Shown here piece by piece: positions 43,650 to 52,527 of a stretch of 64,000 nt of DNA. A program made the position numbers and the translations under genes. The stretch is from Alphaproteobacteria bacterium. Its GTDB lineage: Bacteria; Pseudomonadota; Alphaproteobacteria; Rhizobiales; Rhizobiaceae. Where the stretch lies: contig JANSYK010000001.1 in NCBI GenBank assembly GCA_024742485.1, positions 1,984,001-2,048,000 on the forward strand, in the 5' to 3' direction. How positions within the stretch are numbered: position 1 is the stretch's first letter; each line of letters begins with the position of its first letter. The notes below the pieces were generated by a model. It made no database searches, had not been told where the DNA came from, and saw only the letters and a list, made by a program, of their open reading frames with translations.

Positions 43650-43733
43650 CAGGTTTTCAAGCATTCTCGATATTGCGGGAAAGCCGAAGACTGCCGACCG
43701 GGACCTGCCCCGGTCGCCGCACGGAGCAAGATA

Positions 43734-44924
43734 ATGAGCCAGCAGAACCACCCGCAAGCACTGGACGGCGTTCGGATTCTCGACTTCACGCAAATGATGC
43801 TTGGACCGCTTTGTACCCAGACACTGGCAGATCTGGGCGCTGATGTTCTCAAGGTGGAGCGCCCCGGAAAGGGCGAATGGATGCGCTCCATGCCGATGAT
43901 CGGTCAGTTCGTCGGCGGCGACAGTGCCGCCTTTCATTCCTTCAACAGAAACAAGCGATCGGTGACGGTCGATCTGAAAAGTGACGAAGGCAAGGCTGCA
44001 TTGATGGACATGGCCAAGCAATGCGATGTCGTCGTCGAGAATTTCCGGTCCGGTGTCATGGACCGCCTCGGTCTTGGCTATGAGGATTTCAAGAAAGCCA
44101 ACCCGAAGATCATCTATGCATCGGGCTCGGGCTGGGGTTCGGGCAGCTACATGGCCAAGAAGGGTTGGCCCGGCCAGGACCTGCTCATTCAGGCGATGAG
44201 CGGTGTCATGTTCAACACAGGCCGCGCGGTTGATCCGCCCACGCCCTGCGGCACACCCGTCGCCGATTTCGCCGCCAGTCAGGCGCTTGCCATTGGCATC
44301 CTCGGCGCATTGCTGGCGCGCGACAGGCACGGTGTCGGCCAACGGGTCGAGACCAACCTCTATTCAGCGACCCTTAACCTGATGGGGCAAGAGAACTTCG
44401 CCGTGCTGAACCAGGGCATCGATCTGCACCGGTCGGAAGCCGGCGTCGCTTCCTGCTGGAACGATGCGCCCTATGGCGCCCACCCGACAGCCGATGGCTG
44501 GGTGGCCATCGCCATGTGCCCGCTGGAAAAACTCGGTGGCCTTCTGGGGGATGAAACCCTGCATGAGATGGATGCCTGGGCCCAGCGCGACGAAACGAAA
44601 TTGCGCATCGACAAGAGCACGAAAAAGAAAACGACGGCGGAAATCATGGCGATTTTCGAGGAAGCCGATGTCTGGGCCGCCCCGATCCGGACATCACGCG
44701 AGGCGATGGACGAACTCGTCGAACTGGATTCGCCCCGCCTGGTCGAAATGGACCATCCAAAGGCAGGAAAAATCAAGGCAATCGCCAACCCGATTTCCAT
44801 GAGCGAAACACCAACCGCACTGCGCCATGTCCCGCCACAGGTTGGTGAACACACTGATGAAGTTCTCACAGAAATGCTGGGCGCAGATCGTGTGGCGGCG
44901 TTGCGCGCGGCCGGAGCGATCTGA
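43734..44924 (+). CDS. CaiB/BaiF (family III) CoA-transferase
   Basis: 396 residues, typical length. Family stretches are GVRILDFTQMMLGPLCTQTLADLGADVLKVERPGKGEWMR, NRNKRSVTVDLKSDEGKAALMDMAKQCDVVVENFRSG and GTPVADFAASQALAIGILGALLARD, with the catalytic Asp in the ENFRSG-region/YGHPTADG context. It moves CoA from an acyl-CoA donor to a free carboxylic acid, activating the pathway substrate. It is the first gene of the LacI-controlled plus-strand operon; its stop overlaps the next start (TGATG). Confidence 0.9.
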   Translation: MSQQNHPQALDGVRILDFTQMMLGPLCTQTLADLGADVLKVERPGKGEWMRSMPMIGQFVGGDSAAFHSFNRNKRSVTVDLKSDEGKAALMDMAKQCDVVVENFRSGVMDRLGLGYEDFKKANPKIIYASGSGWGSGSYMAKKGWPGQDLLIQAMSGVMFNTGRAVDPPTPCGTPVADFAASQALAIGILGALLARDRHGVGQRVETNLYSATLNLMGQENFAVLNQGIDLHRSEAGVASCWNDAPYGAHPTADGWVAIAMCPLEKLGGLLGDETLHEMDAWAQRDETKLRIDKSTKKKTTAEIMAIFEEADVWAAPIRTSREAMDELVELDSPRLVEMDHPKAGKIKAIANPISMSETPTALRHVPPQVGEHTDEVLTEMLGADRVAALRAAGAI

Positions 44925-45718
44925 TGTCGGAGGAACGCCTTCACCCCAATCTGGTTCTCCAGCGCGAGGAAGGGATCGAGATTTTGCGGATCGACCGGGA
45001 GGAATCCCTTGGTGCGCTGAATTTCGAAATCATGGAGCATCTGGCGGACTACGCGGCGGATGTCGCATCCCGCCGGGACAAGGTGCGGGTCATTATCATC
45101 ACCGGTACGGGAAGAGGTTTTGTCGCCGGCGCTGACATTGCCGGCTATCACGGCGCCGAGCAAACCGAATTTGACGGATTTCAAAGGCGATCCCGCGCGA
45201 CCTTCGACGCCATCGCCACCCTGCCCCAGATCACCATTTGTGCGGTCAATGGCTACGCGCTCGGCGGTGGATTTGAACTGGCCATGTGTTGCGATTTCAT
45301 TCTCGTCAACGCCAAGACCAAGATGGGCCTGCCGGAAATCAAGCTCGGTCTGCTGCCAGGCGGTGGTGGAACGCAGCGCCTGCCGCGGCTCGTCGGTCCG
45401 ATGCGCGCCAAGGAAATGCTGCTGACCGGCCGCATGATCACGGCGAACGAAGCCGTAGAGTATGGCGCGGCCCTTGAGGCCTGCGAGCCCGATGCCCTGA
45501 TGCCCCGGGCGTTGGAGCTGGCCGAAGAGCTGGCCGCGCAGGCACCGGTGGCACTGGCCGAGGGCAAGCGGGTGATTGATGACGGACTCGATTCGGCCCT
45601 TTCGGCAGGACTTACATTTGAACAAAGGGTATTGGGAGCGCTTTTTGCCACGGCGGATGGTAAAGAAGGCATCGCAGCGTTCATGGAAAAACGCGACCCG
45701 AAATTTCTTGGGCGGTAG
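44924..45718 (+). CDS. Enoyl-CoA hydratase/isomerase family protein
   Basis: 264 residues. The crotonase oxyanion-hole segments are [17 protein letters not shown] and [24 protein letters not shown], and the catalytic glutamate region is [25 protein letters not shown]. It probably hydrates the enoyl-CoA made downstream of the CoA-transferase. The start overlaps the preceding stop. Confidence 0.9.
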   Translation: MSEERLHPNLVLQREEGIEILRIDREESLGALNFEIMEHLADYAADVASRRDKVRVIIITGTGRGFVAGADIAGYHGAEQTEFDGFQRRSRATFDAIATLPQITICAVNGYALGGGFELAMCCDFILVNAKTKMGLPEIKLGLLPGGGGTQRLPRLVGPMRAKEMLLTGRMITANEAVEYGAALEACEPDALMPRALELAEELAAQAPVALAEGKRVIDDGLDSALSAGLTFEQRVLGALFATADGKEGIAAFMEKRDPKFLGR

Positions 45719-45728
45719 AGCAGGACAA

Positions 45729-46685
45729 ATGAATATGAGTAAATCAGTGATCAGCTATCAGTCAGGTCCGTTTTCAACGGTGTCGATGGGCCTGCCCGGT
45801 GACCATGAAGGCAAAACCGCAACCCGTGTCTTTTTCGTTCGCGGAGCCGACAAGATCGCCCTGATCGACAGCGGTCTTTATGGTGGGCTACCAGCCCTTG
45901 AACAAGCCTTCGAGGAGCTTGGCATTGCGCGCAAGGACCTTGATCTGTTGCTGTTGACCCACGAACATATGGACCATGTCGGCAACAATGGCTGGCTCAA
46001 GGCAGAAACCGGGTGCCAAATCCTCGGCCATCCCGCCAGGGCAGACCGTGTCGCGGACAATATGCTCAACGCAAAGACCATTGTTCACGCCTTCCCCGAA
46101 GGCCAGGATTTCGATCTGAATTCCGAATATCTTGACTGGATGGGCCCGACCGAAGGACCGATTGAATCCTTCATCACGGACGGCGATCTGATCGATCTGG
46201 GAGGCGGGGTCGTGCTCGAAACCGTCGAGGTTCTCGGCCACTCCATGGCCGAAATCGGATTTTTCGAACGCTCCACCAGAACCCTGATCATTGCCGATCC
46301 GCTGCTGCCGCCCTTCAATCCGGTTCTTTATCTTTACGAAGACCCGAACGTCATGCGGGCCACTTTCGACAAGATCGAGAAGTTCCTCGTGGAACGCGAC
46401 GTTCAGGCGGTCCTGTTTGCCCATGACGACGTCAAAACCGCTGCCGAGGCGCAGGAGCTGGTCGACGATTGCCGCAGGCGGGTCGACAAGGTGGAGGCCT
46501 CCATGGTCACCCACATGAAGGCCAATCCTGGAATTACTTTTGCCGAACTGCGCGACAAATGCTGTGACGACCAGAACATGGTGCGCGAGTGGCGCGCCCT
46601 GGTCTCGATCAATGCGAGCCTCAAGGATTTTTCCGAAAAGGGTCTTGCCAGGAAAGACGGCGATGGCTGGCACTATGTCGGATAG
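45729..46685 (+). CDS. Metallo-beta-lactamase fold hydrolase
   Basis: About 318 residues from ATG 45729 with AGGA upstream. Metal-binding motif [14 protein letters not shown] (HxHxDH), later [17 protein letters not shown] and LFAHDD supply other ligands. A C-terminal winged-helix-like tail ([41 protein letters not shown]) follows, as in lactonase/thioesterase-like members. In an acyl-CoA operon it may be a thioesterase or lactonase; the sequence does not decide. Confidence 0.83.
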   Translation: MNMSKSVISYQSGPFSTVSMGLPGDHEGKTATRVFFVRGADKIALIDSGLYGGLPALEQAFEELGIARKDLDLLLLTHEHMDHVGNNGWLKAETGCQILGHPARADRVADNMLNAKTIVHAFPEGQDFDLNSEYLDWMGPTEGPIESFITDGDLIDLGGGVVLETVEVLGHSMAEIGFFERSTRTLIIADPLLPPFNPVLYLYEDPNVMRATFDKIEKFLVERDVQAVLFAHDDVKTAAEAQELVDDCRRRVDKVEASMVTHMKANPGITFAELRDKCCDDQNMVREWRALVSINASLKDFSEKGLARKDGDGWHYVG

Positions 46686-47640
46686 CCCGCTGCCGCGCTG
46701 CACGGTTCTCGGAAACGGCACCATGGGCGCACAGATCGCGCTGTCCCTCGCGCTGGGCGGTGCGCAGACCGTGCTGTGGGGTCGTCGCCCCGAAAGCCTT
46801 GACCCTTCTTTGGCGCGTGTCAGCGATGCCTTTGATTTTCTGGTGGATGCGGGCCTGGCAAAGGCTGACGCCAAACCGACCGTTCTGGCTCGGATCAGCA
46901 CGAGTTCGGATCTCGCCTCCGCCGTTCAGGGCGCCGCCTTTGTCATTGAAGCCGTTGCCGAAGACATTTCAATCAAGCAGACCATTCTCAAGGCAGCCGA
47001 GAAGGCCGTTGCAGGCACCACCATGCTGTCTTCAACGACGTCTGCGCTCAGTGCAACGGACATTCAGTCCGCGCTTGAGCGGCCCGAAATGTTCTGTGTC
47101 GCCCACTACGCTCAGCCGGCCCATCTCGTCAGACTCGTCGAAATCGTCCCTGGCGCCAGAACCGATGAAGCAACGACTGACGCCACGACACAATTGATGG
47201 CCGATACCGACAAGACGCCCGTTCTGTGCCCGGATATTCCAGGTTTTTTGTGGGCTCGCATCCAGCATGCGGTGCTGCGCGAATTCGCGACACTGGTCGG
47301 CAAGGGGCTGGTCACGCCGGAAGCCTGCGACACCATCCTCAAACAGGGATACGCTTCGCGGCTTCCTGCCATGGGTGCGTTCGAACATGCGGATCTGGCC
47401 GGCCTGGATCTTCTCAATGGAGAGGCCGCCAAGGCCGTATGGGCGGACCTGTCCAACGTCACGAGCCCCGCGGAGACACCCGTTGGCGCCATCCACGCAC
47501 AGGGCAATACCGGCATGCGCAGCGGCAAGGGCTTCTACGACTGGACCACCGACCGTGATCCAGACGAGTTCAAGCGGCAGCGAGACGAGGAAATCGTCCG
47601 CCGGGTCAAGATTCAAAAAGGTGCGAAGGTCGAGCTTTAG
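46663..47640 (+). CDS. 3-hydroxyacyl-CoA dehydrogenase family protein
   Basis: About 325 residues. I chose ATG 46663 because AGGAAAG lies six bases upstream; ATG 46675 is also possible and both overlap the previous gene. The NAD loop is CTVLGNGTMGAQIALSLALGG; the catalytic-region motif reads VAHYAQPAHLVRLVEIVPG where most members have H-(F/W)-x-P. The C-terminal domain follows (GKGFYDWT). It should oxidise a 3-hydroxyacyl-CoA or a 3-hydroxy acid such as carnitine with NAD. It is the last gene of the operon, followed by repeat copy B. Confidence 0.85.
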   Translation: MAGTMSDSPLPRCTVLGNGTMGAQIALSLALGGAQTVLWGRRPESLDPSLARVSDAFDFLVDAGLAKADAKPTVLARISTSSDLASAVQGAAFVIEAVAEDISIKQTILKAAEKAVAGTTMLSSTTSALSATDIQSALERPEMFCVAHYAQPAHLVRLVEIVPGARTDEATTDATTQLMADTDKTPVLCPDIPGFLWARIQHAVLREFATLVGKGLVTPEACDTILKQGYASRLPAMGAFEHADLAGLDLLNGEAAKAVWADLSNVTSPAETPVGAIHAQGNTGMRSGKGFYDWTTDRDPDEFKRQRDEEIVRRVKIQKGAKVEL

Positions 47641-47650
47641 GGCAAGTCTC

Positions 47651-47734
47651 GTTTTGACGGGATCGGCAAAACCTGAATGCATCGGCAATATCGACGGATG
47701 TTACCGTTGTCCCGTTTCTGACAAGACGTGAAAC
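47651..47734. repeat. Dispersed two-hairpin repeat, copy B
   Basis: About 84 bases from GTTTTGACGGGATCGGCAAA to GACGTGAAACTG, in the same orientation as copies A and C. The first hairpin pairs GTTTTG with CAAAAC; the second pairs GTTTC with GAAAC. It lies between the convergent hydroxyacyl-CoA dehydrogenase and zinc dehydrogenase genes. Confidence 0.7.
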
Positions 47735-47764
47735 TGTCCAGGGCGACCGCCGATCAAGCCTGAC

Positions 47765-48793
47765 CTATACCGGCGGTTTGATCAGAACCTTGCCGACGGC
47801 CTCTCCGCTGGCCATAAAGGCACAGGCGGCCTGCGTTTCCGATACCGGATAGCGGCCGGCAATCAATGCATCGAAATCCACCGTGCCGGATTCGATCAGC
47901 GAGACGGCCTCATCGAATTCGCTGGTAAACAGCACCGAGCCGATCGAGTTGATCTCTTTCAGCGTGTTGATGTGCAGGTTGATCGGAACCTCGGTCGGCT
48001 GGATCAGCGACAGCACCGCGACAACACCCTGCTTTCGGACACAATCCAGCGCCTGGTTATACCCATGCGGTGATCCGCTGGCCTCGATGACCACGTCATA
48101 GATGCCCGAAAGGGATGTCATGTCATCCTGACCGATGACGAATCCCTGTGTGGCGCCGACCGCCCGGGCCGCGTCGATCGCGCCCTGCTTCAGATCCGTG
48201 ACATGGACCTCGGCACCCTTGGCCACGGCGCCGACGGTCGCCAGCAGACCCATCGGTCCGCAGCCGGTCACCAGAACCTTGGATCCCGGACCGATTCCGG
48301 CACGGTTGACGGAATGCATCGAACAGGCCAGCGGCTCGGCAAAAGTCAGATGGTCCGGATCGACGCCCTCCTTGACGGTGCGCAGGCATTTTGCGGGAAA
48401 ATCGAAATACTCCCGGAAGAACCCATCAATATGGGGCACGGTCGTGGCGGACCCGGGAAACCTCTTGGTCGGACACATATTGATGTCGCCGCTCAGGCAT
48501 TTGTCGCAGGTGCCGCATTCGATGACCGGATTGATCGCCACCAACTGCCCCTTTTCGAAAGGAAAGCCATTGGGGTCATCCACGATCCCGCAGGCTTCAT
48601 GGCCCAGAGAAACGGGGTAGTGAAGCTGGAACCCGGCATTGGCGAAATGTCGATAGTAATGCATGTCCGTGCCGCAGATGCTGGCCGTTGCCAGACGCAA
48701 TCGCACGTGATCGGCCTCAATGGTCTCAGGCATCTCGTCGGTGATGATTTCCACCGATTGCGCAGCGGTCAAACGTGATTTCATGTAACCCAT
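47765..48793 (-). CDS. Zinc-dependent alcohol/polyol dehydrogenase (L-idonate dehydrogenase-like)
   Basis: 342 residues. Catalytic zinc site CGTDMHYYRHFANAGFQLHYPVSLGHEACG, and structural zinc cysteines in CGTCDKCLSGDINMC. The NAD fold contains VLVTGCGPMGLLATVGAVAKGA. The HYYRHF segment resembles L-idonate 5-dehydrogenase and related polyol enzymes. GAGGTG precedes the ATG by five bases. It is the last gene of the second LacI-box operon, after an SDR. Confidence 0.85.
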   Translation of the reverse strand: MGYMKSRLTAAQSVEIITDEMPETIEADHVRLRLATASICGTDMHYYRHFANAGFQLHYPVSLGHEACGIVDDPNGFPFEKGQLVAINPVIECGTCDKCLSGDINMCPTKRFPGSATTVPHIDGFFREYFDFPAKCLRTVKEGVDPDHLTFAEPLACSMHSVNRAGIGPGSKVLVTGCGPMGLLATVGAVAKGAEVHVTDLKQGAIDAARAVGATQGFVIGQDDMTSLSGIYDVVIEASGSPHGYNQALDCVRKQGVVAVLSLIQPTEVPINLHINTLKEINSIGSVLFTSEFDEAVSLIESGTVDFDALIAGRYPVSETQAACAFMASGEAVGKVLIKPPV

Positions 48794-48802
48794 GTCAGCA
48801 CC

Positions 48803-49519
48803 TCAAAATCCGATGGAATAGCCGCCATCGACAGGCAAGGCGACGCCATTGACATAGCCGGCCTGTGGGCTCGACAGATAATGCACCGCATCGGCCACAT
48901 CGCCGGCCGTGCCGAATGCATGTGATGGAATGCGGCCTTCGATCTTGTCGCGACGCGCGGGATCCTTGGCCAGAACCGCCCGCGTCATATCCGTGTCGAT
49001 AAAGCCGGGACAGACCGCATTGCAGCGAATTCCGAAGGGTGCCGCATCAACCGCAACCGAACGGGTTACACCGATGACCGAGGTCTTCGCCGTGACATAG
49101 GCGGCAGCCGACGGCAGAGCCATCAGCCCGCCCATCGACGAGATATTGACGATCGCGCCGCCCTTCTCCTTCTGCAGGTCGACAAACCGGCCACAGGACA
49201 AAAACAGCGCCTTGACGTTCAGGTTCAACACGTGGTCGAGCTCATCGGGTGCCACGTCCCAGACCGGCTTTTTCAGATGAACGCCCGCATTGTTGACCAG
49301 TACATCCACATTGCCGGCCTTGCGGTGAATGTCGTCGAGGAAACCGACATCCTGCCACTGGGAAAGGTCGTGCTTCACATAATGCACGCCCTCACCGAGC
49401 TCGGACAGGTTCACATCCGTTCGCGCAACGACATAGACCGTGTAGCCTTCGGCCAGAAATTTTTGCGTCTGCGCCAATCCCAATCCCTTGTTCCCGCCGG
49501 TGATGATTGCGGTCTTCAT
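48803..49519 (-). CDS. Short-chain dehydrogenase/reductase (SDR)
   Basis: 238 residues. Cofactor motif AIITGGNKGLGLAQT, NNAGVH, active-site YVTAKTSV, and C-terminal GYVNGVALPVDGG. It overlaps the preceding solute-binding-like gene by four bases and is followed after nine bases by the zinc dehydrogenase, so the two oxidoreductases probably act in sequence on the same compound. Confidence 0.88.
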   Translation of the reverse strand: MKTAIITGGNKGLGLAQTQKFLAEGYTVYVVARTDVNLSELGEGVHYVKHDLSQWQDVGFLDDIHRKAGNVDVLVNNAGVHLKKPVWDVAPDELDHVLNLNVKALFLSCGRFVDLQKEKGGAIVNISSMGGLMALPSAAAYVTAKTSVIGVTRSVAVDAAPFGIRCNAVCPGFIDTDMTRAVLAKDPARRDKIEGRIPSHAFGTAGDVADAVHYLSSPQAGYVNGVALPVDGGYSIGF

Positions 49520-50649
49520 TGCGCGTCTCCCCGTTTTGAGTGATGTCGATAGAGCGAGTTCAGACTGTCGAGAAAATCGTCCTCGTCGAGATCCCGGACA
49601 AAGAAATCGGGCAGGATCGCACAGACTTCATCGATGAAGCCCAGGAACCAGACATCGCGCGGACGCGTCCAGGCCTGGTCCATTGTCCCGCGGGACCCTT
49701 TCAGGAACCCGCGATACAGCGGATTCTCCTGCTCTTTGGTCCAGGTTCGCGGGTGTGCGGGCTGCCCGTCATTGTCCAGATAGACGCCCGATTGCACCGG
49801 TTCGGATGCAACCCAAGAAGCAAAGTTCATGGCCTCCTGCCGTTGCTCGGACAGTGCTGACACACCGATCCCGGCACCGCCGAGGATTCCCCTTTTGACG
49901 GTGCTCCCCCGAAAGGTCGGAAGGTCCACATAGTCGAGCCGGTGGGTGCGAAATCCCGGTCGCGCGTAATTGATGTAACTGAAGAGACAGGGCGAATAGG
50001 CAAATTCATCGGTTGTCGCCATCGCTTCAAGCACGGTGATGGGGTTCCAGCGAACAGCCTCCTCGGGTCCTAGACGGTACAACGCTTTCAGGATCCTCAG
50101 TGCCAACGTCCCATTTTCCCGTGACATGAACTCCGTGGTCGAAATGGGTAGCGTGTCCTCGCCGCGCCCCGCCACCAATGTCATCATCATGTCCACGGCA
50201 TCGACGGGCATCAATGGCGTGACAATCTGGAAGTCACCCGGGCGCGCATCCAGAACGGCTTCCCAATCAGCCGGAACCGCCCTGCAGATATCGCTGCGTT
50301 TGACGGCCACCTGGCAGGCCGCATCCACTGGATAGGCCCACAGTTGATCCTGCCACACATAGCTCTCAAGACTGCCGCCCAGGGAACCGGCGGCTCCGTT
50401 CTTTGGTATTGGCAGCGGAGCGAGACACTTCGACTCCGCGATCAGGCCCACATGCGGATGATCCAGTATGATCAGATCATACGCTTCGGCCAATTCCCCA
50501 ATCGGTGCATCCGCGAAGGCTTGCAGGCTGCGCCTCGACCAGTTGATCGTTACTCCCGTTTGCGCGGCATACAGATCCGAGGCCGCCTCCAGGCATCGGT
50601 ACCCTCTCGGATGATCCCAGGTCATTCCGGACAGTGTCGGCTTCGCCAA
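49516..50649 (-). CDS. Solute-binding-protein-like protein without signal peptide
   Basis: About 377 residues from TTG 50649 (LAKPTLSGMTWDHPRGYRCLEAA). The TTG has GGAG seven bases upstream, and the duplicated copy at 57022 has ATG at the same codon, which confirms the start; a longer frame to 50814 would read through the operator. The fold is that of family 1 extracellular solute-binding proteins (GESLDLY-like YDLIILDHPHVGLIAE; later FASWVASEPVQSGVYLDNDGQPAHP). There is no signal peptide and no permease gene nearby, so it may be a cytoplasmic ligand-binding protein. It is first in the operon with an SDR and a zinc dehydrogenase. Confidence 0.75.
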   Translation of the reverse strand: MAKPTLSGMTWDHPRGYRCLEAASDLYAAQTGVTINWSRRSLQAFADAPIGELAEAYDLIILDHPHVGLIAESKCLAPLPIPKNGAAGSLGGSLESYVWQDQLWAYPVDAACQVAVKRSDICRAVPADWEAVLDARPGDFQIVTPLMPVDAVDMMMTLVAGRGEDTLPISTTEFMSRENGTLALRILKALYRLGPEEAVRWNPITVLEAMATTDEFAYSPCLFSYINYARPGFRTHRLDYVDLPTFRGSTVKRGILGGAGIGVSALSEQRQEAMNFASWVASEPVQSGVYLDNDGQPAHPRTWTKEQENPLYRGFLKGSRGTMDQAWTRPRDVWFLGFIDEVCAILPDFFVRDLDEDDFLDSLNSLYRHHSKRGDAQ

Positions 50650-50709
50650 AACCAGGCTCCAAATCAATTCGACATTGCTTTTCGCATCCTCATACAGCTT
50701 GTGAGCCGG

Positions 50710-50729
50710 TTGGTAAAGCGTTTTACCAA
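50710..50729. promoter_or_regulatory. LacI-type operator, site 2
   Basis: TTGGTAAAGCGTTTTACCAA is a 20-bp palindrome matching in nine of ten pairs, with central GCG. It lies 61 bases before the TTG start of the solute-binding-like gene. Its close match to the site at 43630 puts this minus-strand operon under the same LacI protein. Confidence 0.72.
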
Positions 50730-50826
50730 ATTGTTTTGAACAATCCATCTCGATCCGTCGACATCTGCACGATCCGTGCCCCGTCGCGGTGCCGGTTGTT
50801 TCCCTTTCATTCAAACGAGGTCGTGA

Positions 50827-52527
50827 TCAGGCTTGCAGCAAATCGGCAGACGGCGCCAGTTTTCTGTCTTCGACCAGAAGGCGTGCCGCCTGATCGGCTG
50901 CATCCCGGAAGGGCTGCAGGATCAAATCCGCACCATCGTCCGAAAGCCGTCCGGCATCCGATGCATGATGGGCAGTCACGGCAATGCGTCCCGAAAACCC
51001 GGCGGCCCGAAGTGCTTCGATCAATCCGGAGCGAGCGTCCTCATGCGTGACCCCCGTATCATGTTCCGGAACAGCGGAAACCGCCCATTTCACGCCGGCC
51101 GTCGGCAGACTTGCAACGAGTTCGGGATCGGTGGCGTCGCCGTATACGGCATCAAACCCCTCATTTTGCCATTCCTTGACGACATTGGGATTGAAGTCGA
51201 TTCCGAGCACCGTGACACCGTGTTCCGCAAGGCGATGGGCAATGGCGCTGCCGTAACGGCCGAGCCCGAACAACAACACATCGTAGCGGTCGTCCGCATG
51301 ATCCGGATCGCCGACGACTTCCCGCAACGGATCACGGCGCTCGAACAGTCCGAGCAAGGGCTCAAGCCAACTGAACAACGTGTGGGAATAGGTGATCATG
51401 TAGGTCGACAATGAAATGGTTATGAGGCCGACAAGCGTCACCAGACCAAGTGAATCGGCACCAACATGTCCGAGCGAAACACCCATCGCCATGAAGATCA
51501 GGGAAAACTCGCTGATCTGGGCAACGGTCAACCCGGCGAGGAAGCCGGTCCGTTTGCGATACCCCATCGCTCCCATGATGATCAGCACGATAAGCGGATT
51601 ACCGACAAGCACGAACAGTGAAAACAGCACTGCCGACGGCACCTGTTCTCCCACCAGTGAAAGGTCAAGATGGGTCCCGAGTGCGATGAAAAAGAAGAGC
51701 AGCAGGAAATCCCGCAGCGGGGCCAACCGAGCCGCCATTGCTTCCCGCAATCGGGTTGACGCCAGGGAGACGCCGGACAAAAGGCCGCCCAGTTCCATGC
51801 TCAGGCCCAGCAGATCGCCGGCTGCGGCAAAAAGGGCCGCCCAGCCGATCGCAAAACACACCAGGAGCTCCGGTGCTCGCGCCAGACGGTCGACCAGCGG
51901 CTCGGCAACATAGCGAATAAACAGCCCGACAAAGGCGAGCATCGCAATACCCGCCGCGAAGATAAACGCGATGTCGCCCAATGCGCCATCGGCGGCCGTT
52001 CCGACCCCGACAGCAGACAGGATGATCATCGCCAACACCACCACGAGGTCCTGGACGATGAGAAATCCGAGTGCAATCCGACCGTGAAGGGAATCGATTT
52101 CACGCTTGTCCGACAGCAATTTGACAATGATGATCGTACTGGAAAAGGTCAGGGCCACGGCGACGTAAAGACTGGTGATCACACCGAATCCAAGCGCAAT
52201 CCCCATTCCAAATCCGATAACCGAGGTAAAGAGCACTTGACCAAGTCCCGTCATCAACGCCACCGGTCCGAGTGTCCGCACCAGTTTGATATCGAGTTTC
52301 AGGCCGACAAGGAACAGCAGCACGGCAATGCCGAGTTCTGCGAGCAGGTTGATATGCTCGTCCGATTGCGCAAGGCCGAGAACCGACGGACCGGCAAGGA
52401 TGCCGACCGCGATAAAACTGACGATGAGCGGCTGGCGCAGCAAAACACCAACAAGGCCGACCGCGGCGGCCAGAACCAGCAAAGCTGCGACCTCGTAGAA
52501 TACGGAGGCAGAGACAACTTCCAGCAT
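50827..52527 (-). CDS. CPA2 cation:proton antiporter with TrkA-N domain (KefB/YbaL type)
   Basis: About 566 residues from ATG 52527, which overlaps the ATPase stop (TGATG). Residues 1 to about 390 form the Na+/H+ exchanger membrane domain (LLVLAAAVGLVGVLLRQPLIVSF, AELGIAVLLFLVGLKLDI, LGFLIVQDLVVVLAMIIL). The C-terminal Rossmann regulatory domain begins DVLLFGLGRYGSAIAHRLAEHGVTVLGID. It probably exchanges potassium or sodium for protons. Coupling to the P-type ATPase suggests joint control of ion balance. Confidence 0.88.
   Translation of the reverse strand: MLEVVSASVFYEVAALLVLAAAVGLVGVLLRQPLIVSFIAVGILAGPSVLGLAQSDEHINLLAELGIAVLLFLVGLKLDIKLVRTLGPVALMTGLGQVLFTSVIGFGMGIALGFGVITSLYVAVALTFSSTIIIVKLLSDKREIDSLHGRIALGFLIVQDLVVVLAMIILSAVGVGTAADGALGDIAFIFAAGIAMLAFVGLFIRYVAEPLVDRLARAPELLVCFAIGWAALFAAAGDLLGLSMELGGLLSGVSLASTRLREAMAARLAPLRDFLLLFFFIALGTHLDLSLVGEQVPSAVLFSLFVLVGNPLIVLIIMGAMGYRKRTGFLAGLTVAQISEFSLIFMAMGVSLGHVGADSLGLVTLVGLITISLSTYMITYSHTLFSWLEPLLGLFERRDPLREVVGDPDHADDRYDVLLFGLGRYGSAIAHRLAEHGVTVLGIDFNPNVVKEWQNEGFDAVYGDATDPELVASLPTAGVKWAVSAVPEHDTGVTHEDARSGLIEALRAAGFSGRIAVTAHHASDAGRLSDDGADLILQPFRDAADQAARLLVEDRKLAPSADLLQA

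Noticed and set aside
43557-44342. Extended 597-codon frame of the LacI gene
   Set aside because: The LacI headpiece begins at 43556; the upstream codons lie opposite the CoA-transferase gene and cross the operator.
43734-47640. A standard carnitine degradation operon (caiB, caiD, carnitine dehydrogenase)
   Set aside because: The families overlap, but the LacI regulator, metallo-hydrolase, polyol-type dehydrogenase and absence of a betaine transporter in this locus do not support it firmly.
50650-50814. N-terminal extension of the solute-binding-like protein to ATG 50814
   Set aside because: It would translate through the LacI-type operator, lacks a signal peptide and is not present in the duplicate, whose ATG matches TTG 50649.
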